Notes under the pieces: generated by a model
Told to the model about the DNA's origin: nothing
Database searches by the model: none
What the model saw: the letters and a program-made list of their open reading frames with translations, nothing else
In this document: positions 17,380-25,565 of the stretch, piece after piece
Numbering within the stretch: the first letter of the stretch is position 1
How the letters are laid out: each line of letters starts with the position of its first letter
Source: an uncultured Chthonomonas sp.
GTDB taxonomy: Bacteria; Armatimonadota; Chthonomonadetes; Chthonomonadales; CAJBBX01
NCBI GenBank assembly: GCA_903885605.1
Contig: CAISJD010000192.1
Coordinates: forward strand, 65,063 to 129,062
DNA: 64,000 nucleotides
Reading direction: 5' to 3'
Made by a program: the position numbers and the translations under genes

Positions 17380-17841
17380 TTAGTCGATGACGCGGCGAGC
17401 CATGGTCGGTGATGACAGGCGCGCCTCGGCTACCGGCTCAGGCATCATCAGCTCAGCCTCGCGGCGGGCAGCTTCACGGGCGTGGATGCGGGCATAGATG
17501 CGTGCCGAGATCGGGCTGGGTGATGTCTCCATGGGCAGGTGCGATGTGTCGTTGGCGCGGGCCACGCCCACCGCGTAGATGCCGATGTAGGCCGCGACGG
17601 CGGCGTTGGCCGCGAGCCGGACCGTGCGGGGATGGACCCGCCATGCCCACTCGAGGATGCCCAGGGCCATCCCCAGTGCGCCGAGCTTGACGGCCGCCAG
17701 CGCCCACGGGCTGTGGGCGAGGAGCCGCGCCATGAAGGGGTTGGCCTCCGCCGCGCCGCAGCGGCCGACCAACCAGAGTGTCGCTGCCAGGTCGGCAATG
17801 CCGAGGGCAGCAAGAGCGACGGTCTGTCGATGCAGTTTCAC
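17380..17841 (-). CDS. DUF5658-like small integral membrane protein
   Basis: A 153-residue protein with three or four hydrophobic segments in its first 110 residues and a charged C-terminal tail. The LADLAATLWLVGRCGAAEANPFMARLL segment matches the D...T...G..EaNP pattern I associate with DUF5658. The start is taken as GTG 17841, with GGAGG 8 nt upstream; the track's ATG at 17955 would lie inside the divergent regulator gene. The start codon is only 24 bp from that of the divergent SARP-type gene. Function unknown. Confidence 0.7.
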   Translation of the reverse strand: MKLHRQTVALAALGIADLAATLWLVGRCGAAEANPFMARLLAHSPWALAAVKLGALGMALGILEWAWRVHPRTVRLAANAAVAAYIGIYAVGVARANDTSHLPMETSPSPISARIYARIHAREAARREAELMMPEPVAEARLSSPTMARRVID

Positions 17842-17865
17842 CTTGGTCGCCTCCGAGGAGTTGAG

Positions 17866-20838
17866 ATGAACCCAGTATCCGCCGTGGCCGTAACGGCGCC
17901 GATGACATTGCGAGCCGACTTGCGTGACATGCACGCGCGCCGCGGCGTCACGCATCGCACGCTCCGGTTCAGCTTCTTCGGGGCCTTCGCCGGGGAGCTG
18001 GACGGCGCGGCCATGCCCCGGCTCCGCTCCCGCAAGGGGGTCTGGCTGCTGGCGCTACTGGCGCTGCGGAACGGCCGGGAGGTCTCACGCGAGTGGCTCA
18101 CCACCATGCTCTGGCCCGACGCCACCGAGGCGGCCGGGTCCGTGAGCCTGCGGCAGAGCCTGGCCGACCTGCGCCGGGCGCTGGGGCCGCACGCGGAGAG
18201 GATCGAGGCGCCGTCGCCGCGTTCGCTCCGCGTGGACCTTTCCGCGGAAGAGGCCGACCTGGTGGCCTTCGACCAGGCCGTCCGGCGGACCGATCCCGAG
18301 GCGGCGGCAGTCGCGGCGGCGGCCTACTCCGGCCCGCTGCTGGAGGGATGCACCGAGGAGTGGGTGGGGCAGGAGCGGGACGTCCGGGAGCAGGCCTACC
18401 TCGACGCCCTGCAGCGCCTGGCCGACCACTGCGCCGAGGTCGGCGACCTGCCCGGCAGCATCGCCTACCTCCGCCGTATGGCCGGCGCCGACCCGCTCAG
18501 CGAGACCGCGCGACGGGCGCTCATGCAGGCGCTGGCTCGGGGCGGCGACTACGCGGGCGCGCTGGCGGCCTACCGCGACCTGCGGATCCTGCTGCGCCGG
18601 GAGATGAACTCGGACCCCGCGCCGGAGACCGTGGACCTGTTCGAGGCCGTGCGGCTGGAGGCGCGGACCCGGGCCTCGGCGCGCCCGGCCCTGATCCTTG
18701 AGCTTGAGCCGCCCCTGGCCGCCACGGGCCGGTTGCCCGCGCCGCTCACCCAGCTCATCGGCCGCGAGGCGGAGGCGCGCCGGGTGGCCGTGGCGCTGGA
18801 GGAGGCGAGGCTCGTCACGCTGGCCGGTCCCGGCGGCGTGGGGAAGACCCGACTGGCGCTGCACGTGGCCCGCGAGCTGGGCTCGGCCTTCCCCGACGGC
18901 GTCTGGCTGGTGGACCTGAGCGCCATCGCTCCCAGCGGCCAGGTCTGCCGGGCCGCCGCGGCCGCGCTGGGGCTGGCGGAGACGCCCGGCGAGCCCTGCC
19001 TCGACGCGCTGAAGCGCATCCTGGGCCCGCGCCGCCTGCTCATGGTGCTGGACAACTGCGAGCACGTCCACGATCAGGCGGGCCGGATGGCGGCGCTGCT
19101 CCTCACCAGCTGCCCGGACCTGCGGCTTCTGGCCACGTCGCGGCAGCCGCTGAGCGTGGTGGGCGAGAGCGTCTACCAGCTGCCGGCGCTGGCCATGCCT
19201 CCCGACGGCGGGGCGCCGGAGCCGTTCACGGCGGCCGGCCTGATGGAGTACCCTGCGGTCCGGCTCTTCGTCGAGCGCGCGCGGGGCGTCCGATCGGACT
19301 TCGCCCTGACGGAGAAGAGCGCGCCGGCCGTGGCGGCCATCGTGCGGCGGCTGGACGGCAACCCGCTGGCGCTGGAGCTGGCCGCCGCCCGGGTTCGGGC
19401 CATGCCGGTGGAGCAGATCGCCCAGCGGCTGGGCGACGCCTTCCACCTTCTGGTCTCCAACTCGCCCGGCGCGCCGCAGAGGCACCAGGCCCTGGGCGCC
19501 GCCATCGGCTGGAGCCACGATACGCTCACCACGGGCGAGCGGGCGCTCTTCCGACGCCTGGCTGTCTTCGGCGGCGGCTGGACGCTGCCAGCGGCAGAGG
19601 AGGTCTGCGCGCTCGACGAGGGCGATCCCGAGATCGAGGAGACGCCCATTGTCGACCTGCTGAGCGCGCTGGTAGACAAGTCGATGGTCGTATTTGATCC
19701 GAGCAGTGGCGAGGAGGGCAGGTACCGCATGCTGGAGACCGTCCGCCAGTATGCCGTGGAGCGCCTGGCCGAGAGCGGGGAGGAGGACGCGGCCCGGAGG
19801 CGGCACCTCTGCTTCTACGCCGCCGCGGCCCACCGCACCTCGGCCGACGACCAGGGGAGCCGCCGCGAGTGGATCGAGGCCATGGACGGCGAGCGGGACA
19901 ACCTGCGCGGCGCGCTGGACTATGCCGAGGCGCGCGGCCTGGCGGACGAGGCCCTGTCGCTCTCGAGCGACCTGGTCGTCTACTGGTGGGCGCGGCGGGC
20001 CGCCGGCGAGGGAGCGATCCGGCTGAACCGGGCGCTTGCGCTGGCCGAGGGCCAGGCGCCGTCCGACCTGCGCGTGGCGGCTATGCTCCGATCAGCGGAG
20101 TTCGCGTGGCTCGCCGGCGACGCGGCCGAGACCGACCGGCTCAGCACCCAGGGCCTGAGCATGGCGGAGGAGCTGGGCAACGCGGCGCACAGGGCGTGGG
20201 CCCAGGTCCTGCGCGGGCACACCGAGCTGGAGCGCGGGGCCGCCGACGCCGCGGACGAGCAGTACGGGTCCGCGCGGGCCTACTTCCAGTCCGTCGGCGA
20301 TGAAGGGCAGGTGGCCGCCACGGACCTCTACGCCGGCGAGGCCGCGCGCCTTCGCGGCGACCTGGAGAGGGCGCGCAGCGACTACGAGGCCGGCAGGGGC
20401 CGGGCCCTGGCCGCCGGGCAGCGCCGCGTGGCCGCCCTCTGCGCCCACAACCTGGGAGCCATGGCCCTGGACCGGCAGGAGACCGGCGAGGCGCTGCGCC
20501 TGCTCCGGCACGCGCTCGCCGAGATCCTGAACACGCCGAACACCAACATGGTGCCCATGATGCTCCCCACCTTCGCCGGGGCGGCCCTGGCCCTGGGCGA
20601 TCCGGCGGCGGCTGTGCGGCTGCTGGCCGCATCCGTCGCGCTCCACATACAGAACGGGACGGTGCCGCAAGCGGCCGACAGGGCCCAGCACGCGCAGATA
20701 TGCGCCGGCGCCGAGGCCGCCTGTGCCGCGCTGGGGCTGGAGGCGGACCGCGAAGCCGGCCGAGGCATGACCTTCGACGAGGCCGTGGCCCTGGCCCTGG
20801 CCCTGCACCCGAACGGCCAAAACGATCTCTGCGCTTGA
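17866..20838 (+). CDS. SARP/AfsR-type regulator (wHTH-BTAD-NB-ARC-TPR)
   Basis: A 990-residue cytoplasmic STAND regulator. Residues about 28-110 are the OmpR-like winged helix (RKGVWLLALLALRNGREVSREWL), 120-265 the bacterial transcriptional activation domain (AYLDALQRLADHCAEVGDLPGSIAYLRR), 305-560 an NB-ARC ATPase with Walker A GPGGVGKTRLAL (Lys about 327) and Walker B RLLMVLDNCEH, and 650-990 TPR-like helices. Ligand or partner binding to the TPRs is expected to switch on ATP-dependent DNA binding. GAGGAG is 5 nt before ATG 17866; the track's 17539 start reads back through the divergent gene. Target genes cannot be told from the sequence. Confidence 0.9.
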   Translation: MNPVSAVAVTAPMTLRADLRDMHARRGVTHRTLRFSFFGAFAGELDGAAMPRLRSRKGVWLLALLALRNGREVSREWLTTMLWPDATEAAGSVSLRQSLADLRRALGPHAERIEAPSPRSLRVDLSAEEADLVAFDQAVRRTDPEAAAVAAAAYSGPLLEGCTEEWVGQERDVREQAYLDALQRLADHCAEVGDLPGSIAYLRRMAGADPLSETARRALMQALARGGDYAGALAAYRDLRILLRREMNSDPAPETVDLFEAVRLEARTRASARPALILELEPPLAATGRLPAPLTQLIGREAEARRVAVALEEARLVTLAGPGGVGKTRLALHVARELGSAFPDGVWLVDLSAIAPSGQVCRAAAAALGLAETPGEPCLDALKRILGPRRLLMVLDNCEHVHDQAGRMAALLLTSCPDLRLLATSRQPLSVVGESVYQLPALAMPPDGGAPEPFTAAGLMEYPAVRLFVERARGVRSDFALTEKSAPAVAAIVRRLDGNPLALELAAARVRAMPVEQIAQRLGDAFHLLVSNSPGAPQRHQALGAAIGWSHDTLTTGERALFRRLAVFGGGWTLPAAEEVCALDEGDPEIEETPIVDLLSALVDKSMVVFDPSSGEEGRYRMLETVRQYAVERLAESGEEDAARRRHLCFYAAAAHRTSADDQGSRREWIEAMDGERDNLRGALDYAEARGLADEALSLSSDLVVYWWARRAAGEGAIRLNRALALAEGQAPSDLRVAAMLRSAEFAWLAGDAAETDRLSTQGLSMAEELGNAAHRAWAQVLRGHTELERGAADAADEQYGSARAYFQSVGDEGQVAATDLYAGEAARLRGDLERARSDYEAGRGRALAAGQRRVAALCAHNLGAMALDRQETGEALRLLRHALAEILNTPNTNMVPMMLPTFAGAALALGDPAAAVRLLAASVALHIQNGTVPQAADRAQHAQICAGAEAACAALGLEADREAGRGMTFDEAVALALALHPNGQNDLCA

Positions 20839-20894
20839 CGCCGTCCCGAACTACGGGGGATGCCTCGTTCCTCGGGATGGCGCCGGCGGCGCCG

Positions 20895-23219
20895 CTACTC
20901 CATCGTCGCCTCCAGCGCCTCGCCCTTGGCCAGCTGGATGACGTAGTCGGCGCCGGCTCGGGTGACGCCGGGGCGGCTCCAGCGCGGCGTTCGGCCCGCG
21001 AAGGCGTCGCGGAGGCGCACCGGGCCCGTGCCGCCGGCCACCACCTTCAGCCAGACGGTCCTGCCACCCCGGCGCCTGGCGGAGACGCGGTGGCCTCCCT
21101 CGGCGCGGAGGTCGCTGAACGAGGCGTCGGTCCATTCGGCGGGCGTGGCCGGGAAGAGGCGGATCACCTCGGAGCCGCGCTTGCCGGGCGTGGGGCTCCA
21201 GCTCTGGAGCAGCATCTCCTGCAGCGCCTGCATGGCCACGAAGTTGCCTTCGAGCGTGAAGGGGCGGTAGGTGAAGCTGCTGTAGCCGCTCCTCGTCTGG
21301 TCGCCATTGGCGTGGAAGCCGTTGCGCAGGACGAAGGCCTTGGTGAAGACCCGCAGCAGGCGGAGCGCCTCGTCGGCGCGGCCGGCGCGGGCCTGGAGGG
21401 CGCTCATCCAGCCGAAGCTGTAGCCGCACCACTGCGAGGTGCCGAGCCGCGCCCACTGAGCCAGGGAGGCGTCGATGCGGCGGCGGTCGGTCTCGTCGCC
21501 CTCCACGGTGATCAGGTTGAACGGGTAGAGGCCGATCAGGTTTGAGAGGTGCCGGTGGCTTTCGGCCAGGGGCTGCACCGGGTCGATGAGCAGCTCACCG
21601 CGCGCGTCGGCATGGAAGTCGCCCAGCGCGGCGGCGGACTTCAGCCACTCGGCGGCCTCGGCGGGCTTGCCCCGGGCGTCGGCCATCTCCGCCACGGCGA
21701 GGAACTGCATCTTCAGGCTCATCAGGTCGTAGTTGCTGTTCGGCCGCACCCAGGCCTCGGCGCTGTTGCCGTGGATCTCCGGCGAAGAGGAGAGCGGCAG
21801 CGCGAGGACGCCCCGGGCGTCGGGCTTCAGGAGCGAACGCACGCAGCGCGCGGCATCGAGGCACCAGGGGTAGGCCCGGTCGCGAAGGAAGGCGGGGCTG
21901 CCCGTGTAGCGCCAATGCAGGTAGAAGATGTGCGCGTTCCAGCTCGTCATCGTGGGCGACATGCTGTACTGGCCCCACCCGCCCAGCGGCTGCCCTGCCA
22001 GCGACATGACGCCCGGCGTGGCGAGCCCCTCGACGCCGTAGAAGCTCCGTGCGAAGTCGCGGAAGGTCGGGCGGAGCTTCCAGAGCAGGTCCAGGTAGGA
22101 GAGCCCCTGCTCGAAGTGGCCCGCGGCCTGGTACGAGATGTAGGTCATCTGCGTGTTCAGGTCGTTGTGGTAGTCGCCCTTCCAGGGCGGCAGGCCCCCG
22201 GTGTCGGCGGTCCAGACGCCCTGCAGCGGGATGGGCGGCGCACCCCGGCGAGATCCGGCGCCCAGCAGGTAGCGCGAGAGCAGGTACTGGCGGCGCACGG
22301 CGGCATCGGGCACGTCCACGGCGCTGGCGGCCCAGAAGCGCTGCCACCAGGCCGCGTGGGCGGCCATGAGCCCGGCGCGGCCCCGGCGGAAGGCGTCAGC
22401 GCAGCGCTTGCGGGCGATGGCGAGGGGGTCGGGGCCGTCCGTCGTAGCTGCCACCGTGACGGCCAGGAGCGAACCGCCCTGCACGGGCTTCGTCTCGACG
22501 TAGACGCAGTAGCGCAGGCCCTGGGCGGCCTCCTGCACGTACCAGCGCGCGCCGCCCGAGGCGCCCGTGACGGCCTCGGGGTAGCCCAGGCGATCCACCG
22601 AGCCGCCGCTGCTGGGACCGGCGTCGGCCCCGGCGGCGCGGCGCAGCACCTGCAGCGGCGTGAAGAGGGCGACGGCCGGCGCGGGACCCGGGACATGGAG
22701 GAGGATGACGGGCTGCGTGGCGGAGGCGAAGGCGGAGACGCGGCGGCCGTCGGCCAGGTCGGCGAAGGCCTCGGCGCGGGCGAGGCGGAGCCGGAAGCGC
22801 TCCACGCGGGCGCCCCCTCCCAGGTCCAGCTCCACGCGCCCGGCGGGCAGCTTGGTGGGGCTCACTCCGTTGTAGGGGCTGTCCCACCAGCCGTTCACCG
22901 TGGCGGCGTCGCCGGCGTCAATGCGCTTCTTGCCCTCGGCCCAGGTCTGCTTCTTCCACCAGTTCGGGTCGCCTGCGGGGCGCTCGTCCCAGAGGTCGCC
23001 GCGGTCCAGCGAGAGGCGCAGCGTGCCGCCGCCGCCCCAGAGCAGCCCGCCCATCAGGCCGTTGCCCATGGGCACGGCCTCGTCCCAGGTGTCGATGGGA
23101 GCCTGCAGCGTCAGGTCGTCAGTGGCGGGCGGCGGCGCGGCGCCGGCGGCGGCCAGGGCCGGCAGCGCCTGCAGCAGGCAAGCACAGGCAAGGAGCGCCA
23201 GGGGAAGAAGCAGCCTCAC
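20895..23219 (-). CDS. Secreted glycoside hydrolase family 95 (alpha-L-fucosidase/galactosidase)
   Basis: A 774-residue exported enzyme: signal peptide about 1-23, N-terminal beta-sandwich beginning APIDTWDEAVPMGNGLMGG, then an (alpha/alpha)6 barrel. GH95 hallmarks are seen: GVWTADTGGLPPWKGDYHNDLNTQM, SPEIHGNSAEAW, and ESHRHLSNLIGLYP with the conserved His region, then FHANGDQTRSGYSSF and EGNF. The family hydrolyses alpha-1,2-L-fucosides by inversion, and some members act on alpha-L-galactosides. Length agrees with the family. GGAGGTGACC lies directly before the ATG. It is transcribed in the same direction as the esterase-fusion gene upstream (72 bp apart), so they may form an operon. Confidence 0.93.
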   Translation of the reverse strand: MRLLLPLALLACACLLQALPALAAAGAAPPPATDDLTLQAPIDTWDEAVPMGNGLMGGLLWGGGGTLRLSLDRGDLWDERPAGDPNWWKKQTWAEGKKRIDAGDAATVNGWWDSPYNGVSPTKLPAGRVELDLGGGARVERFRLRLARAEAFADLADGRRVSAFASATQPVILLHVPGPAPAVALFTPLQVLRRAAGADAGPSSGGSVDRLGYPEAVTGASGGARWYVQEAAQGLRYCVYVETKPVQGGSLLAVTVAATTDGPDPLAIARKRCADAFRRGRAGLMAAHAAWWQRFWAASAVDVPDAAVRRQYLLSRYLLGAGSRRGAPPIPLQGVWTADTGGLPPWKGDYHNDLNTQMTYISYQAAGHFEQGLSYLDLLWKLRPTFRDFARSFYGVEGLATPGVMSLAGQPLGGWGQYSMSPTMTSWNAHIFYLHWRYTGSPAFLRDRAYPWCLDAARCVRSLLKPDARGVLALPLSSSPEIHGNSAEAWVRPNSNYDLMSLKMQFLAVAEMADARGKPAEAAEWLKSAAALGDFHADARGELLIDPVQPLAESHRHLSNLIGLYPFNLITVEGDETDRRRIDASLAQWARLGTSQWCGYSFGWMSALQARAGRADEALRLLRVFTKAFVLRNGFHANGDQTRSGYSSFTYRPFTLEGNFVAMQALQEMLLQSWSPTPGKRGSEVIRLFPATPAEWTDASFSDLRAEGGHRVSARRRGGRTVWLKVVAGGTGPVRLRDAFAGRTPRWSRPGVTRAGADYVIQLAKGEALEATME

Positions 23220-23291
23220 GGGTCACCTCCATGCGCGGCGGCTGGTTGCGGCGCCGCGCCGATGCCCGCAGGTTCGCCGGGGAGGCGCCGA

Positions 23292-25343
23292 TCACCTGCC
23301 GCGCGGAGCCGCTTTGCCCGGAGCCGGCCCCATCTTGCCGAGGACCCACTCCAGCGCCTGCGGCAGCGCATGGAGCGGCGTCTCATGGTCGCCCTGGGGC
23401 TGCTCGTCGTAGCGGAAGCCGGCGCGGCCGGCCATCGCCTTCGCCAGCAGGCGGCTCCAGGTGACCGGGATGACGGCATCCAGCGCACCGTGGCAGACAT
23501 AGACCGGCATGCGCAACGCGGCGGCCCGGCGGATGGGAGAGCGGGCGGCATAGACCCGCGGGATCTCGCGCGGCTCGCCGGCATACGCGGCGCGGATGGC
23601 CTGGCCGATCTCGCGGCAGATGGGCGGCTCGGCCGTGGCGCACCAGGCGACGTAGGCGCCGATGTCGGAGGCAGGGCAGAGCGCGATGACGCCGTCCGCG
23701 TCCTCGGGGTGGACGGCGGCGTAGGCGAGCACGCTGGAGCCGCCCATGCTCCCGCCCACGAGCAGGAAGCGGCGTGCGCCGCGCTTCTCGCGCATCCAAC
23801 GGAGGAGGGCGTGGAGGTCGGCGGCGGCCTCGGGCGACATCCAGGGGTTGCCGCGCAGGTTGGGGGTCAGGATGCCCAGCCCGCGCGCCCGGAAGGCGGG
23901 GAGCCAGAGGTCGCGGATGTCGGGCCGGGTGTAGAGCTGGTCGCCGGTGGAGCCGTGGCCGTGGAGGTTCACCACCCAGTCGGCGCCGCGCGTGGGCGGC
24001 AGCAGCAGGGCCCAGTCGGGCGTGCCGTCGACGCCGATGGTGTCGAGCCGCCGGACGCCGCCGGGCAGCCCGGCTCCGGCGGGCTTCTCTCCGGGCGCGC
24101 GGAAGCCGGGCGCGGGTATCGGAAGCGGAGCCGCGGCGACGCGGGCGTAGGCCTGGCGCAGGAGCGGCATGACGGCGTTCGGCGTTACCGTGTCGGCCTC
24201 GAAGGCGAAGTGGGCGTGGGTGTAGTCGAGCCCTGCGAGGCGGCATCCGAGGACCACGTCGGCCAGGTGGCCCGGGTTGTTCGCGGCGCCGGCGAACCCG
24301 GCGTTTTCGCCCCACATGGGCGGCGCGGAGGCGCCTCGGGCATCGAGGTAGGCGCGCAGGCGGCGGACCTCGGGCTCGTTCTCGCAGCCGGTGTACTGCA
24401 GGTCGCTGCCGGTGCGGGCGGCGAGGTCCATGAGGAAGAAGGAGTCGGCCATCATCTGGACCGCGTCACCGCCACGGCCCGTGCGGACGGCCTCCTGCCA
24501 CTGCTCCGGCGTGTAGGCGGCACCCGGCACGTAGATGAGCGTCCGCGCGCGGGGGAACTCCTTCTTAAGGGAGGCCACCTGCCAGGCGCAGAAGCTCCGC
24601 TTGCTGTCGCGGTACCAGGTGAGCAGGTCGTGCCACATGGCGCCCGGCCGCTCGCCGGGGCGAGGCGGCGCCACGGCGTCCCAGGCGGCGTAGGCCGTGC
24701 CCCAGGCCCGGTTGGCGTCGGCCAGGACCGGGTACCTGCGCTGCATGGCCCTGCGGAAGTCGGCCCGGGCGTGGATGTCGTAGCACCACATCGTCTGGGC
24801 GCGGACGTGCTCGCCCAGCGTCCAGGGCACCGGGTAGATCGCCTCGCCGGCTGGCCCCAGGGCGGGGATGACGAAGTCCACGCGGTCGGCCAGGCCCATG
24901 TCGGCCAGCGCCCTGCGAATGCCGCGGACCTTGTCGGTCATCAGCGCCTGCAGGCCGGGGTACCAGTAGCTGAGCGTGTTGAGGCTCACCTGCCCGTTCT
25001 CATCGGTGATCAGGGCGTCGGGATGCTGCTGCACGAACCACTGCGGCGGGCCCATGAGCGCGCCGACGATCAGCTTCACGCGGAAGCCGTGCTCCCGCAC
25101 GAGGCCCAGGTAGGTCCGGAACGGCGCCGGGTCCCAGACGCCGGGCGAGGTCTCCAACTGCCGCCAGTCCAGCTCCACGCGGAGCGTATCGACGCCGATC
25201 TCGCGGTAGATGCGGAACCGGGCGGCGATCTTCTCGGCCGGCTGGAAGTACCAGCCCTGCGGGTCGGTCATGCAGCATCGCCCCGGCGCGGCGGCGGCGG
25301 GCAGGGCGGCGAGGAGCATTAGGAGCAGGCAGGCGGTGCGCAT
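23292..25343 (-). CDS. GH42/GH14-like glycosidase barrel fused to alpha/beta-hydrolase esterase
   Basis: A 683-residue exported two-part protein (signal peptide about 1-19; ATG 25343 with GGAGG 5 nt upstream). Residues about 20-430 form a clan-A type TIM barrel like beta-galactosidases/beta-amylase-like proteins: LRVELDWRQLETSPGVWD, PALGPAGEAIYPV and MWCYDIHARADFR, and a late CENEPE/GENAGF region where the nucleophile would lie. Residues about 450-675 form an alpha/beta hydrolase with VNLHGHGSTGD, nucleophile Ser about 532 in GGSMGGSS, Asp in HGALDAVIP and His in GDHET. Together they could remove sugars and ester groups (e.g. acetyl) from one polysaccharide. I do not know this fusion as a named family. 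Confidence 0.8.
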   Translation of the reverse strand: MRTACLLLMLLAALPAAAAPGRCCMTDPQGWYFQPAEKIAARFRIYREIGVDTLRVELDWRQLETSPGVWDPAPFRTYLGLVREHGFRVKLIVGALMGPPQWFVQQHPDALITDENGQVSLNTLSYWYPGLQALMTDKVRGIRRALADMGLADRVDFVIPALGPAGEAIYPVPWTLGEHVRAQTMWCYDIHARADFRRAMQRRYPVLADANRAWGTAYAAWDAVAPPRPGERPGAMWHDLLTWYRDSKRSFCAWQVASLKKEFPRARTLIYVPGAAYTPEQWQEAVRTGRGGDAVQMMADSFFLMDLAARTGSDLQYTGCENEPEVRRLRAYLDARGASAPPMWGENAGFAGAANNPGHLADVVLGCRLAGLDYTHAHFAFEADTVTPNAVMPLLRQAYARVAAAPLPIPAPGFRAPGEKPAGAGLPGGVRRLDTIGVDGTPDWALLLPPTRGADWVVNLHGHGSTGDQLYTRPDIRDLWLPAFRARGLGILTPNLRGNPWMSPEAAADLHALLRWMREKRGARRFLLVGGSMGGSSVLAYAAVHPEDADGVIALCPASDIGAYVAWCATAEPPICREIGQAIRAAYAGEPREIPRVYAARSPIRRAAALRMPVYVCHGALDAVIPVTWSRLLAKAMAGRAGFRYDEQPQGDHETPLHALPQALEWVLGKMGPAPGKAAPRGR

Positions 25344-25565
25344 TGAACCCTCCGGGCGCGGCGAGTGCAACCGCGCAGAGCCATAGTACCGGCCCGTGGG
25401 CCAAGATGCACCAGGCCGCGGCTCTCATCGACGACCCCGTCAGCAACGTCGGCAACGTCAACACCCGACCTTGTTGACAGGGTTGACGGCGTTGTCGATG
25501 GCGGCGGGCTGCTCAGGCAGGGAACCACGGCCCGGACCGCGAACCTTTCGCCGGAGGAGCCCACC

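Noticed and set aside
21549-25322. 1257-aa plus-strand ORF
   Set aside because: Antisense to two well-recognised genes (GH95 and the barrel-esterase fusion); long only because high GC removes stops.
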